Notes: generated by a model from the sequence alone, not told the origin. Shown: positions 29,528 to 41,110, counted from the stretch's first letter. The stretch: 64,000 nucleotides of DNA from Gemmataceae bacterium (GCA_003136315.1 PLDW01000518.1:1-64000); one strand, 5' to 3'. Made by a program: numbers and translations.

Positions 29528-31132
29528 ATGAGCACCAAGCCCGCGCAGCTCCGGTCCGAGCCTCACAACATTGTCGGGACGGCGATACTCCGGGACACCG
29601 GGGTCATTATCGAGCGGTGGGCACGCCGGGCCGCCGAAGAGCAGCCGTCCGCGCAGCGCGTCCACCACGACGTCCTACTCGACCACCTGCCGACTTTTCT
29701 CTGGGAACTCGGTCGTGGACTCGCCGAAGCGCACGGCCAGGATCCCTTCCGTCACTGCCGGACGGCTAACGCCCACGGCGACCAGCGATGGGAGACAGGG
29801 TGGTCGGTCGAGGAGGTGGTCCGGGACTATCAACTCCTCCGGGTCGTCGTGACCGAATACCTCGACGAGACAATCGGCCGGCCGCTCCACACCCGGGAAG
29901 TAATGGCCCTCGGCGTGTTCATCGACGATGCCATCGCCTCAAGTGTCGCGGCCTATCTCGGGTGCCAGAACGCCGTCGGTGCCCCCGGCGAATTGGCTGG
30001 ATCGTCCGGGGATCCCGACTTGGAAGACCTCCTCGGAGTCCTCGCAGTTCTGGGACACGAGCTCCGGAACCCCCTGGCCCCGCTCGGCAACGCGCTCCAG
30101 ATCCTGAAACTCTCCGGGGGTGACCAGACCACTGTCGAGCAGGCAAGGCTCCTGATGGAACGACAGTTCCACGTCATGACGCGGTTAGTGGATGACCTCC
30201 TGGATCTCCCTCGGCTCGTCCGCGGAAAAATGCGGCTCCAACCGGAACGGCTCGATCTCGTCCGCCTCGCACGGGATGTCGTCGATGACCGCCGGGGGGC
30301 GTTCGAGGAGGCGGAGATCGGAATCACTCTCGATGCCCCGGCCGGGCCAGTGTGGACCACGGGTGACATCTCGCGACTGAGTCAGGTGCTGGGGAACCTT
30401 CTTGGCAACGCCCAAAAGTTCACCAACCGGGGCGGAGAGGTTCGGGTGTGGCTCGCGTCCGAGGTGGACCGGAGGGTCGCGATACTCGGGGTTCAGGATA
30501 CCGGCATCGGCATCGACCCCGTCGTACTCCCCAACGTGTTCGACGCCTTCGTCCAGGCAGACCGATCGGTCGAACGAAGCCGTGGCGGGCTCGGCCTGGG
30601 CCTGGCCTTGGTGAAGGGGATCGTCGAGTTGCACGGCGGGGCGGTGCGAGCGTCGAGTCGGGGACCGGGGACTGGGTCCGAGTTCGTGGTCGAACTTCCC
30701 CTGATCGACCTCTCCACTGGCGATCCCGTTCCTCAGCGCCCAGGTGGTGACGCGATTGCGTCGCGGCGGATAATGGTGATCGAGGACAATCGGGACTCGG
30801 CAGAGAGTCTCAAACTGTTGCTGGAGATCTACGGACATCAGGTGGCGGTCGCGGGCTCGGGGTCCGAGGGGGTGGCTCTCGCGACGGCCACGGCTCCGGA
30901 CGTCGTGATCTGCGATATCGGTTTACCTGGGATGAGCGGACACATGGTGTGCGCTGAGTTGAGAAAACTCTCTGCGCTCGCCAAGACGCTCTTTGTTGCC
31001 CTGTCGGGACATCCGCCGGACGGGGTCGAGGCGGAAGTCAGCGGTGGATTTGATATCTACCTGCTTAAGCCCGTCGAACCGGCCCGCTTGGCCGAAGTGA
31101 TTAGCACCCACCCGGCCCGGGACGGCCAATGA
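29528..31132 (+). CDS. Histidine kinase with N-terminal RsbRD-like domain and C-terminal REC
   Basis: [60 protein letters not shown]. Confidence 0.85.
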   Translation: MSTKPAQLRSEPHNIVGTAILRDTGVIIERWARRAAEEQPSAQRVHHDVLLDHLPTFLWELGRGLAEAHGQDPFRHCRTANAHGDQRWETGWSVEEVVRDYQLLRVVVTEYLDETIGRPLHTREVMALGVFIDDAIASSVAAYLGCQNAVGAPGELAGSSGDPDLEDLLGVLAVLGHELRNPLAPLGNALQILKLSGGDQTTVEQARLLMERQFHVMTRLVDDLLDLPRLVRGKMRLQPERLDLVRLARDVVDDRRGAFEEAEIGITLDAPAGPVWTTGDISRLSQVLGNLLGNAQKFTNRGGEVRVWLASEVDRRVAILGVQDTGIGIDPVVLPNVFDAFVQADRSVERSRGGLGLGLALVKGIVELHGGAVRASSRGPGTGSEFVVELPLIDLSTGDPVPQRPGGDAIASRRIMVIEDNRDSAESLKLLLEIYGHQVAVAGSGSEGVALATATAPDVVICDIGLPGMSGHMVCAELRKLSALAKTLFVALSGHPPDGVEAEVSGGFDIYLLKPVEPARLAEVISTHPARDGQ

Positions 31133-31183
31133 CCTGGATAGAATGAAACCTGAAGCGCGTCGCTATTAACCTTCCACGGAATA

Positions 31184-31702
31184 TCACAACAACTCGGCGC
31201 GGCGGAGGGACTGCTCGAAATGCGTGAGGGCCTCGCGTAGTTCCTCCCAATCGATCGGTTTCACAAGGTGGAGGTCGAACCCCGACGAAGTGGTCATTTC
31301 CCGAACTGAGTCCACTCCGTGCGCGGTTACGGCGACGAGGTAACACGCCCGACCGCGCTGCCATGCCCGCAGTCGTCGCGCGACCTCGCACCCGTCCATT
31401 CCCGGCATGTTAAAGTCGATCAGACAGACGTCCGGCCCAAACCGTAGTGCCCCAGCGAGCGCAGACACGCCGTCATAACACGCCACCGCCTCATATCCGT
31501 ACAGGCTGAGTACCATAGCTGCCGAGTCGGCCGCGTCACGATGATCATCGACGCACAAAACCCGTACGGGTCTGGCAGGAATCTCACGAATTTCGTCCCC
31601 GACCTGAGCCCGTGGCCGGCCGTCCTGCGGGGCGAACATCGCTCGACCTCCAACGTCCCGCAGGACGGCCTCTCCTCCGCCACAGCGTTTTCTCATCCCC
31701 AC
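31184..31702 (-). CDS. Stand-alone receiver-domain response regulator
   Basis: VRVLCVDDHRDAADSAAM..VCLIDFNMPGMDGCEVARRL..HLVKPID. Confidence 0.85.
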   Translation of the reverse strand: MGMRKRCGGGEAVLRDVGGRAMFAPQDGRPRAQVGDEIREIPARPVRVLCVDDHRDAADSAAMVLSLYGYEAVACYDGVSALAGALRFGPDVCLIDFNMPGMDGCEVARRLRAWQRGRACYLVAVTAHGVDSVREMTTSSGFDLHLVKPIDWEELREALTHFEQSLRRAELL

Positions 31703-32345
31703 GGCGGGGGAGAGTGGCAGCGCAGAATCGATTTCACATCCTGTTGACTTCCGGGGCCGGGGGCAGGGTCCAACCCGAGCATATCCTTACTGGCAGATGG
31801 TCTCCGCAAAACGGAGGCCGCGATGGGGGCTCTTTCAAGAATCCCCTCTCGCTTGCTCCGATCGGGTGGCTCCCCTGAGATGAAGCCGCTCGCACTCGTC
31901 TTGTCACCCCACCCCTGATGCGGCATGTTGGCCGACAGGAGTTGGGAGAGGTTGGGTGGTCACGACCACCCGTTTTCGGATTGCGCTCGTATGATTCAAG
32001 TGGACCGACCCTGTGCGAGACTTCTATCGACTGCCTGGCGGTTCCCTGCCATCAAACATGCAGGTCAGGGACTCGATCCACCGGTCATCGCTTCCCTACA
32101 GCCCTGGGTGTGCCCGATCGGCCCAGGATCGAGGAAACTTATGGTTGGGCGGGCAGACGCGTTAACAGTCAATTGCAGATACCTAGTAAAGTTTTGGGGG
32201 ACAACGGCTTGCGACGAATCGGTGGCTTCACCCCGGAGTCGTACACTTCCGGGCTCAAAGCTCCATCCTCCTGAAAATCCAGGGGATCATGTGAAACATC
32301 CGTAAATCTGTCTGATTGACCCGCGGTGTACTGTTAGGGAACCCG

Positions 32346-35300
32346 ATGAGCGGCGAGACGGCCAAGATCCTCATAGTCGACGATGACCCAGCGAACCTCC
32401 TGGCCCTGGAGGCCATTCTCGGGAACCTGGGCGAGCCCCTCGTCAGGGCGAACTCGGGGGAAGAAGCGCTGCGGTGCATCCTGGCCGACGACTTCGCAGC
32501 TATTCTCCTGGACGTCCGGATGAGTGGTATGGACGGGTTTGAGACCGCCCGGCTCATCCGTGGTCGTTCCCGCTCGCGGCACACCCCGATCATCTTCTTG
32601 ACCGCCTGGGAGAGCCCGAATTTTCAGCTCCGGGAGGCCTATGAGCTCGGAGCCGTGGACTATCTGGTGAAACCACTCATCCCGGAGGTGCTGCGTGCTA
32701 AGGTCGCGTTCTTCGTCGAGTTCTTTCGCCAAGCCAGAGCCCTCAGACGGGCCGAGCGAGACGCCGCCGAGGCGGCCGTAGCCCGTCGGCAAAGGTTCCT
32801 CTCCGACCTCGGGGACGCCATCCAGCCACTCTCTGATCCTGCCGAGGTGATGGCCGTGACGGCCAGGCTCCTTGGCCGATATCTGACTGCCAGTCGGTGT
32901 GCATTCGCCCAGGTCGAGGCCGACTCCGACCGGTTCGTCATCCGCCACGACTATTTCGACGGGTGCCGGTCGGCGGCCGGAGATTATCCCTTATCCCTCT
33001 TCGCCCCTCAAGCGGTGGCCGTCTTGCGGACCGGGCGTACGCTGGTGGTCCGGGATGCGGACCGAGAGCTCGAGCCAGGCGACGGGGCCGAGATGTTCAA
33101 CGCTGTCGGGGCCAAGGCGATGGTCTGCTGCCCACTCGTGAAGTCTGGGCAACTCACTGTGATAATGGCCATCCACCAGACTACGCCCAGGAACTGGACG
33201 GCCGAGGAGATCAGTGTCGTCGAGATGGTCGTCGAGCGGTGCTGGGCATACCTGGGGCGGGTCCAGGCCGAGCGACGGTTGCGGGAGAGTGAAGAGAAAT
33301 ATCGGGCCATCGTCGAATCCACCCCCGAGTGCGTGAAAATCGTCTCCCCCGACGGGACGCTCCTCGACATGAACCCGGCCGGTCTGCGAATGATCGGGGC
33401 GGATGGGCCGGGAGAGGCCGTTGGACGGTGCGTCTATGACTTGATCGCCCCCGAGTACCGGGACGCCTTTCGGGTGTTGAACGAACAGGTTTGCCAGGGC
33501 AAGAATGGCCTCCTGGAGTATGAGATCGTGGGGCTCCGCGGCACCCGCCGGTCGGTCGAGACCCACGCCGTCCCGCTCCGTGATGCCTCGGGAAGCATAA
33601 CCCAACTGGCGGTCACTCGTGACGTCACTGCCCGGCGCCGGGCCGAGGCTGAACTACGCCAGAAACAGGCGGAACTCACCGACTTTGTGGAGAACGCGAC
33701 CGTCGGCCTCCACTGGGTCGGGCCGGACGGCACGATCCTCTGGGCGAACAAGGCAGAGTTCGCGCTTCTCGGGTATGACCTGGACGAGTACATCGGGCAC
33801 AACATCGCCGAGTTCCACGCCGACCCACCGGTCATTGAGGACATCCTTTGTCGGCTCACGAATAATGAATCGCTCGATTCGTACGAGGCGCGCCTGCGGT
33901 GTAAGGATGGATCCGTCCGGCACGTGCTTATTAGTTCGAGCGTCTATCGTGCGGACGGGGAGTTCCGCCACACTCGTTGCTTCACTCGCGACATCACCGA
34001 CCGCAAGCGGGCGGAGGAGGCCCTCGTCGAGAGCGAGGATCGGTTCCGGACGCTTGCCAACTCGATCCCCCAACTCGCCTGGATGGCCCGCCCCGACGGG
34101 CACATTTTTTGGTATAACACGCGGTGGTATGAATACACCGGAACAACGGCGGCGGAGATGGAGGGGTGGGGCTGGCAGAGCGTCCACGATCCGTCCGTAC
34201 TCCCGGGCGTACTGACCCGATGGACCGCATCCATCGCCAGCGGGGAGCCCTTCGACATGGTCTTCCCGCTGCGGGGTAAGGACGGCCGGTTTCGCCCGTT
34301 CTTGACCCTGGTGATGCCCTTACGGGACGCGACCGGACAGATAATTCGGTGGTTCGGCACGAACACAGACATCACCGTCCAGAAAGCTGCCGAGGAGTTC
34401 TTGCGGGAGGAGGGTCATCGGAAGGACGAATTCATCGCCATGTTCGCCCACGAATTGAGGAACCCCCTGGCCCCGATCGCAAATGCCGTTCAACTTCTGA
34501 CCCGACGCCAGGACGGAGTCACCCTGGAGCGCGCCAGGCAGATCATCGACAGGCAGGTACGACAACTTTCCCACATTGTGGACGACCTCCTGGATCTCTC
34601 CCGAGTGTCGCGCGGTAAGATCGTGCTGCGGCGGGAGCGGGTGGACCTTGCCGATTTGGCCCGGACGGTTGCGGGAGACGCGGCCGGTGGGTTTGAAGCG
34701 GCGGGGCTCGCGCTCACGATCGATACCCCCGAAACCCCTGTCTGGGTCGAGGGCGATCGAACCAGGCTCACGCAGGTATTCGGGAATTTGCTTGGGAACG
34801 CCCAGAAGTTCACCCCAGTTGGGGGGCGTGTGTCGGTCAACGTGTCGGCGCAGGGCGCGGAGGCAGTCGTTACAGTCCGGGATACGGGGACGGGAATTGA
34901 CCCGGATCTGCTCCCCCGCCTGTTCGTGCCATTTTCCCAGGCCGACCAGGGGCTCGCGCGGAGCAGTGGGGGGCTCGGGCTCGGGCTTGCTCTCGTGAAG
35001 GGGTTGGTCGAACTCCACGGCGGAGCGGTGAAGGCTGAGAGCAGTGGAGTCGGTAGGGGCGCACTGTTCACTGTTTTTCTGGCTCGGGCCGACGAGCCAG
35101 GGGCTGTCGCCAGAACCGTCCCAAGCGTGAGTCAGGTGCCGAAGGTGGCTCGGCGGCTCCACGTGCTGGTCATTGAGGACAACCGGGATTCGGCGGACAG
35201 TCTGAAGATCCTTCTGGAACTCTGCGGTTGCGAGGTGACCGTCGCCTACACGGGACCAGACGGGCTTGCAGCGGCCAAGGCCATCCGGCCCGACCTCGTG

Positions 35301-35513
35301 CTCTGCGACATCGGGTTACCCGGAATGAGCGGATACGAGATCGCGCGTGAACTCAGTTCCACTCGAACGGATAAGGAGCCATTTCTGGCTGCCCTGACGG
35401 GGTACGGTCGGGACGAGGATCGAGAACGGGCCGAGGCGTCGGGGTTCGACTGTCACTTTGTCAAACCAATGGACCCCGCGGCCCTCAATCGTCTCCTCGC
35501 AGGAGTAGGGTGA
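32346..35513 (+). CDS. REC-GAF-PAS(x3)-HisKA-HATPase-REC hybrid histidine kinase
   Basis: [70 protein letters not shown]. Confidence 0.9.
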   Translation: MSGETAKILIVDDDPANLLALEAILGNLGEPLVRANSGEEALRCILADDFAAILLDVRMSGMDGFETARLIRGRSRSRHTPIIFLTAWESPNFQLREAYELGAVDYLVKPLIPEVLRAKVAFFVEFFRQARALRRAERDAAEAAVARRQRFLSDLGDAIQPLSDPAEVMAVTARLLGRYLTASRCAFAQVEADSDRFVIRHDYFDGCRSAAGDYPLSLFAPQAVAVLRTGRTLVVRDADRELEPGDGAEMFNAVGAKAMVCCPLVKSGQLTVIMAIHQTTPRNWTAEEISVVEMVVERCWAYLGRVQAERRLRESEEKYRAIVESTPECVKIVSPDGTLLDMNPAGLRMIGADGPGEAVGRCVYDLIAPEYRDAFRVLNEQVCQGKNGLLEYEIVGLRGTRRSVETHAVPLRDASGSITQLAVTRDVTARRRAEAELRQKQAELTDFVENATVGLHWVGPDGTILWANKAEFALLGYDLDEYIGHNIAEFHADPPVIEDILCRLTNNESLDSYEARLRCKDGSVRHVLISSSVYRADGEFRHTRCFTRDITDRKRAEEALVESEDRFRTLANSIPQLAWMARPDGHIFWYNTRWYEYTGTTAAEMEGWGWQSVHDPSVLPGVLTRWTASIASGEPFDMVFPLRGKDGRFRPFLTLVMPLRDATGQIIRWFGTNTDITVQKAAEEFLREEGHRKDEFIAMFAHELRNPLAPIANAVQLLTRRQDGVTLERARQIIDRQVRQLSHIVDDLLDLSRVSRGKIVLRRERVDLADLARTVAGDAAGGFEAAGLALTIDTPETPVWVEGDRTRLTQVFGNLLGNAQKFTPVGGRVSVNVSAQGAEAVVTVRDTGTGIDPDLLPRLFVPFSQADQGLARSSGGLGLGLALVKGLVELHGGAVKAESSGVGRGALFTVFLARADEPGAVARTVPSVSQVPKVARRLHVLVIEDNRDSADSLKILLELCGCEVTVAYTGPDGLAAAKAIRPDLVLCDIGLPGMSGYEIARELSSTRTDKEPFLAALTGYGRDEDRERAEASGFDCHFVKPMDPAALNRLLAGVG

Positions 35514-35684
35514 GACTGATCGCTTCGGAGAACCTCGACCTTCTCAAGGTGCCCGGCCGAATCGGTTGCGTCGAAGAGAGCCCCTCCTTTGCCTGCATGC
35601 CCGTCATCTTATCCACATCGGCGGTGTGGTCCCCTGGCCAATTGGGCCGGTGCCGTCTGGTAAACAGTGGCACATCGTGGCACA

Positions 35685-36467
35685 TCAGGGAGTTTTCGTC
35701 TTGGGATTCTTCCTCGGCATAGTCGAATTGCCGGTGCCGCCCGACCTCTTCCCACTCCCACCGCGAGCACGCTTGTTCGCCGGGCTCCCCCCGACTGCCC
35801 CGCCGGATGTCCCTGAATACGCCTCGACTTCCTCCTCGCCGGCCTCGTCCAGCGGCTCCATTTCTGGGCCGCCCGCTGACTGTTCCAGGTTCACTCGATC
35901 GGGTGCCCCGCCCCCGATGTTGGTTCCCGCAAGGCCACCCACGGCGGTGCCCCCGCCCGGTGTGCCTGCGGCGTGAACGTCGTCCGACGCGCTGCCCAAC
36001 TCCTGGCCGACAACCCGGTCACCCTTCAGGCTCAGACCCTCGTGTCCCGATGCACCAAGCCATCCCGTGGGACGACCATCGTTCAAGTTGACAAGCCGTC
36101 CCGATTGAACCCGCGTTGCGCAGGCCACGCAATGGCGAGCATAAGGGAGGGCATCGAGCCGCTCGGGGACGATGCCCTTGCCACATCCCTCGCATGTCCC
36201 AAAGACTCCGCGGTCGAGGCGGTCCAATGCCGCCGCGACCTCGTCGCTGAGGTAGGACTCGTTCTCCAACAGGGTTGCCCCGAGTTCCTGGTTATACGCC
36301 TCGCTCCCCACGTCCGCGAGGTGGACCGGGGCGTTCGATAGACCACCGGCGGCCTCGCCTCCGGTTGGGGTGCTGACTTGATCGATGAGGCCCGCGACCG
36401 TTCCCCCGAGGCGGGTTGCCATCGCCTGGAGGCTGTTCCGATACCTCTTGATGTTCGCGCCAGTCAT
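35685..36467 (-). CDS. TraR/DksA-type C4 zinc-finger protein with Gly-rich C-terminal tail
   Basis: ALDRLDRGVFGTCEGCGKGIVPERLDALPYARHCVACATR. Confidence 0.75.
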   Translation of the reverse strand: MTGANIKRYRNSLQAMATRLGGTVAGLIDQVSTPTGGEAAGGLSNAPVHLADVGSEAYNQELGATLLENESYLSDEVAAALDRLDRGVFGTCEGCGKGIVPERLDALPYARHCVACATRVQSGRLVNLNDGRPTGWLGASGHEGLSLKGDRVVGQELGSASDDVHAAGTPGGGTAVGGLAGTNIGGGAPDRVNLEQSAGGPEMEPLDEAGEEEVEAYSGTSGGAVGGSPANKRARGGSGKRSGGTGNSTMPRKNPKTKTP

Positions 36468-36983
36468 CGCACCGCTCCTCTCATGAAGTCATTCCCGAAG
36501 CGGCGGGTCAGTACAGCATCCCCCGTGCCAGGTCACTTGGCCATCATTCGCATACCCTTCCTATTCCTCTGGCAAGAGATAACTTTTCCCGGCTGTGGGA
36601 ATCTGTATGCCCGGCGGGAAACGTGCCAGCCTCGACTCTCTTGCTATCCCCTGCAAATTCCTGTTTTCATCGCTTCGGTATGAAGAGTGGAAACCTCTCG
36701 GTCCGAACGGAACCCCTCTCGCCCGCGGGAGGTCACGAAGAACGCCACGCAACACCCTCCTCGTCGGAATACTGTCCAGAAGACTCGGCCAGCCCCTCCT
36801 CGCCCGGTTCCCGAACTGCTTCTGGAAATTGCGTACCAGCTCCACGTAACGAAGGTCGTGAAGAGGCCGGTTGCCTCCGGCCGCCTGCTCCGAAGTTGAC
36901 TTCAGGCACGCCCCTTGCTTCTCACTTCGAGAGCCGGGTCAATAAACCCGGCAATAGGATACGATCATTTACGGAGAGACGTC

Positions 36984-37172
36984 ATGGCCGATACGATCCG
37001 AGAAAAGATTGAGGATGCCGGACAGGCTGCGAAGGACGCAACCAAGAAGGCGGGCGAGAAGATCAAGGAGGGGGCTGAGACCGTTGCCGAGAAGGCCAGT
37101 AATGCGGCCCACTCCGCAGGTCAAGCGGTGAAGGACGCAGGTCAGAAGCTGAAGGACAAGAGCGGCGCGTAA
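36984..37172 (+). CDS. Small LEA-like amphipathic stress protein
   Basis: MADTIREKIEDAGQAAKDATKKAGEKIKEGAETVAEKASNAAHSAGQAVKDAGQKLKDKSGA; hairpin cgggccgc/gcggcccg at 37193-37219 downstream. Confidence 0.6.
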   Translation: MADTIREKIEDAGQAAKDATKKAGEKIKEGAETVAEKASNAAHSAGQAVKDAGQKLKDKSGA

Positions 37173-38003
37173 CGCCCAATGACAACCCAACACGGGCCGC
37201 TCCAGTTTGGGGCGGCCCGATACGTTTATGTCCAGCATCAGATGACTTAGGTTTCCGAGGTTCTCGACCATTGCCGGGGGGGAGAGGCGCGAGTGCGGGG
37301 TCGTGGATGCGTGCCATAGGAAGCAGCAGCCCTGACCGAGGCGGCCATCATTCCCCCTCGATCCCCACCCGAGTGTTACTGTGCAAATGCGGTTTGGAGC
37401 GACCGTTGCCACAAAAAATCCATCAATCTGACCTCAATATCGGTGAATGGGCTTGGCCTTGATTGCTGCCAGGGTGACCAACTACCAACCTGGCATCCCC
37501 GTTCGTCCGGATGCCTCCAGGGGGGCGGTCGAACTCGGCTACCGGCGACTTTCCCGGCTTAGGCACACGACAATCACCAAGAGAGTCGTCATTGGTCCGT
37601 TGGGGGGCTGTTAGCCAACCGCACTTAACATCTTCGCTCGACGTAAGTCCTTTGTCGAAACGACTTGGGGCGATGAAACTCAGTGTTTTTGATGTCTGGT
37701 GATCTGGCTGGTTTTCCAGGTCACCGAGGGGTTTCACTGGGTTTCATAGGGATTTTTACCCTCCCCAAGATGTTAAGTCGGGTTGGCTGTTAGCCCGAGG
37801 GAAACAAACGCCAGCAGGCCAACTGTCGTGTCGAACAGCTTCGCATGAAGTGGAGTCTCATCTTCCCATCCGGTTATGGCTCCCACCAGCGGAAGCGTGG
37901 CGTCCCAGAACGCCACTCGCAGATGCTGCACCCAAATAACAGAAGAAGCCGACGGTCCGCGCCCTGGGCTTCCGGTGATGGCGATGTCGCCTACCAACTT
38001 TCG

Positions 38004-38903
38004 TCAGACTTTCATCCCGCCCTCTTCCGACTTCGCTGGCTCGGCGTTCGCCGCTGGCCGGATCTGCCGCCCGGCATGTTGGGCCGTTACCTTGGTCAGT
38101 TCGGCCCCGAAGAACAGGATCAGACCGGAGTAATAGACCCAGACGATGAACGCCACTAACGACCCTGCTGCCCCAAACGGAGTCGAAACTCCACCATGAC
38201 CTAAATAGATGCTGATCAGGTACTTTCCAACGGTGAATAGCGCCGCCGTGACCGCCGCTCCGAACCACACATCCCGCCAACCAATTTCCGCATCCGGAAG
38301 GAACTTGAAGATCAGGGCGAACAGGGCCATCACGATCAGATAGCCGAAGAGGAAATTCGCCGCCTGCATGAGAGCCGGTAGGACCGGAACAATTCCCCCC
38401 AGATACCCGCTGAACGCCGCCAAGGCGGTGGTGATCACCAGGCTGACCAGGAGCAGGAACCCGACCACCAGGACCATACCGAACGACAGAAATCGGTCGC
38501 GCACCATAACCCAGATTCCCCGTCCGGGTTTTGGCTGCACGCCCCACGCGGTGTTGAGGGCATCCTGTAACTCGCCAAATACTCCGGACGCGCCGAACAG
38601 TAGTGTGGCGATCCCGATGATCGTCGCCACCACCCCTTCTTTGGGCCTATTCGCACGTTCGACCGTCGTTTTCGCAACCTCCGCTCCGGCGTCGCCGACC
38701 AGGTCGCGCAGTTGATCCGTCAGTGCCCCGGTCGCGGCCTCCGGGCCGAACACCGCTCCGGCAATGGCGATGGCGATCATAAAGAGTGGGGCGAGTGACA
38801 GAAGAGTATAGAAGGCGACCGCGGCGGAAAGCCGTGTGGCCTTGTCATCGACCCAGTCCGAGGCGGCCTCACGAACGATTGACCAGGTGCTGCGCAGGGT
38901 CAT
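38004..38903 (-). CDS. YihY/BrkB-family membrane protein
   Basis: RLSAAVAFYTLLSLAPLFMIAIAIAG; LLFGASGVFGELQDALNTAWGV. Confidence 0.85.
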   Translation of the reverse strand: MTLRSTWSIVREAASDWVDDKATRLSAAVAFYTLLSLAPLFMIAIAIAGAVFGPEAATGALTDQLRDLVGDAGAEVAKTTVERANRPKEGVVATIIGIATLLFGASGVFGELQDALNTAWGVQPKPGRGIWVMVRDRFLSFGMVLVVGFLLLVSLVITTALAAFSGYLGGIVPVLPALMQAANFLFGYLIVMALFALIFKFLPDAEIGWRDVWFGAAVTAALFTVGKYLISIYLGHGGVSTPFGAAGSLVAFIVWVYYSGLILFFGAELTKVTAQHAGRQIRPAANAEPAKSEEGGMKV

Positions 38904-38939
38904 TTCGGCCTCATTGTTCGTTACGATCTCTTCGCATGG

Positions 38940-39465
38940 TCGGTTTTCATCATCAATTCGTATCCTTCCTCACTCGTGAGCCCGGGCAAGTCCGTCTTGG
39001 AAAGCTTGCTGCCCTCAAGGAGAAGGCCAGGTAGTTGGTGTCCCCCGTCATCTACGCCAACGACAACTTTGGGCGGTGGCGGTCGGACCTCGCAGCATGG
39101 TCGAGCGTTGCCTGGAACCGGAGTGCCCTGGGAAGTTGGACGCGGAACTTCTCCGGCCTGGGCCAGCAGACGACTGTGTGCTCAAGCCGAAGCACTCGAC
39201 ATTCTTCTCGACCACCCTCGACACGTTGCTTCGCTATCTGGGCACCGAAATGGTGGTGATCGGAAGTTTCGTCGCCGACATCTGCGTTCTGTTCACCGCC
39301 AACGATGCGTACATGCGGGACCTGCGGAATGTCATCGCCTCTGACGGCGTCGCCTCGAACAACCCTGCTGATCGCGATGCGGCCCTCGCTCTGGTGCGGC
39401 GAGTCCTGATAGGGGCAACGCCGCGATCAGGGAAGGTGGACTTCACGGCTCTGGCCTCACTATAG
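38940..39465 (+). pseudogene. Isochorismatase-family hydrolase, truncated and frameshifted
   Basis: LAALKEKAR..VIYANDNFGRWRSDL in one frame, VLKPKHSTFFSTTLDTLLRYLGTEMVVIGSFVADICVLFTANDAYMRD in another. Confidence 0.7.
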
Positions 39466-39553
39466 CTCGCTGCCCCCAGGGTGCGGCCCGCGAATTGCAT
39501 GCATGCCTCGTGCCGAGGATTTCTCCAGCAAACACCCCTCCCGGAGCCCCGAC

Positions 39554-40138
39554 ATGCCCTTGGACTCACTCCACAGCCTCTACGTGGACGAATTGAAGGA
39601 TCTTTACAGCGCTGAGAACCAGCTTCTGAAGGCCCTTCCACGAATGGCGAAGAAGGCGTCTGCACCGGAACTGAAGACGGCGTTCACCGAGCATTTGGAG
39701 GTGACCCGCAAGCAGGTCGAGCGGCTGGACCAGATCTTCACCGCCCTTGGAGCCAGTCCCAAGGGGAAAAAGTGCAAGGCGATGGAGGGGCTAATCGCGG
39801 AGGGCAAGGAGGTACTCGACGAGGACGGTGAGCCAGCCGTGATCGACGCCGCGCTCATCGCCTGCGGCCAGCGGGTCGAGCACTACGAGATGGCCGGGTA
39901 CGGGTGCGTCCGGACGTTCGCCAAACTCCTCGGGTACGAGGATGCGGCCTCTCTTCTCCAAGAGACGCTGAATGAGGAAGGGGAGGCCGACAAGAAGCTG
40001 ACCGCGTTGGCGGAAACCGTGATCAACGTCAAGGCCGAGAGCGGTAAAGGGGACGATGGCGGAAATCCGCCTGCCGCAGGAGCCAAGACCGGCGTGGCAA
40101 AACCACGAGCGAAAGGGAAACAATCCGCTCGCACTTGA
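39554..40138 (+). CDS. DUF892 (YciE/YciF-like ferritin-like) protein
   Basis: MPLDSLHSLYVDELKDLYSAENQLLKALPRMAKKASAPELKTAFTEHLEVTRKQVERLDQIF. Confidence 0.85.
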   Translation: MPLDSLHSLYVDELKDLYSAENQLLKALPRMAKKASAPELKTAFTEHLEVTRKQVERLDQIFTALGASPKGKKCKAMEGLIAEGKEVLDEDGEPAVIDAALIACGQRVEHYEMAGYGCVRTFAKLLGYEDAASLLQETLNEEGEADKKLTALAETVINVKAESGKGDDGGNPPAAGAKTGVAKPRAKGKQSART

Positions 40139-40219
40139 CTCGTCACAGTTGCAGAAAACTCATACCGTCTCTCTTCGGCTGAAGTATCTTGAGACTACCA
40201 CCTGCTGGCCCATACTCGC

Positions 40220-41065
40220 ATGGTCGCTTCGCTCATAATCAGTTGTTTTCCACGTACCCAAAGCCTGTATCGGCATGAGACCACGCATCGGCGTGCAGTC
40301 CTTAGCTATGTGCTCCTGGTCATTGCCATTCCCGGGTGTGAACGGCCCACCCCAGGTGATCCTGATGTCGGCCCAGGCGGGCGCCAGCAACACCTCGCCT
40401 TGTCGCCCCGGCAGGAACTAGCCACCGGGAGACGGGTCTATCAGCAGGTGCTGGACGAATTTCGCGGCAAGATCCTGGTGGACGACAGTTCCGAATCGCG
40501 GCGGGTTGACGTAGTGATCAACCGTCTTGCCCAGGCGACCGAGATCGAACCACTCCAACGGGAGATCCTTCTGCGGGTAAGGGGCTATCGATTTGAATGG
40601 GAATGGCATGTCATCCGGGAACCCCAGGTCAACGCCTTTTGCCTCCCGGCCGGCAAGATGGTGGTGTTCACAGCGATCCTTCCCATCGCTGAGAACGATG
40701 ACCAATTAGCCACTGTTCTGGGCCACGAGATGGCTCACGCTCTGGCCCACCACGCCAGCGAGCGGGTGGCCCGCGAGCAGTCGGGGGCGAACATCCTTCG
40801 CAGCCTGTCGTACGACCGAATGCAGGAGTCGGAGGCCGACCACATCGGCCTATTTCTCATGACGTTTTCTGGTTACGACCCAGAGCAGGCGGTCGCATTC
40901 TGGGAGCGGATGCACTCGGCGGCAGGTACTCATGGCAAGCCGCCCGAGTTCCTTTCTGATCACCCGAGCGACGAGCATCGGGTTAGGGATCTCCAGGAGT
41001 GGGTACCGAAGGCGAAGGCGGCGAAGAAAGCATTCGATGAAGGTCGGATCGCTTCAGGTCGGTGA
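40220..41065 (+). CDS. M48-family metallopeptidase (lipoprotein-like)
   Basis: LATVLGHEMAHALAHHASER (HExxH); MQESEADHIGLFLMTFSGYDPEQAVAFWERM. Confidence 0.85.
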   Translation: MVASLIISCFPRTQSLYRHETTHRRAVLSYVLLVIAIPGCERPTPGDPDVGPGGRQQHLALSPRQELATGRRVYQQVLDEFRGKILVDDSSESRRVDVVINRLAQATEIEPLQREILLRVRGYRFEWEWHVIREPQVNAFCLPAGKMVVFTAILPIAENDDQLATVLGHEMAHALAHHASERVAREQSGANILRSLSYDRMQESEADHIGLFLMTFSGYDPEQAVAFWERMHSAAGTHGKPPEFLSDHPSDEHRVRDLQEWVPKAKAAKKAFDEGRIASGR

Positions 41066-41110
41066 TAGATACGAGATCAATGTTCAGAATAACCATCAAG
41101 GGAGATTTCG

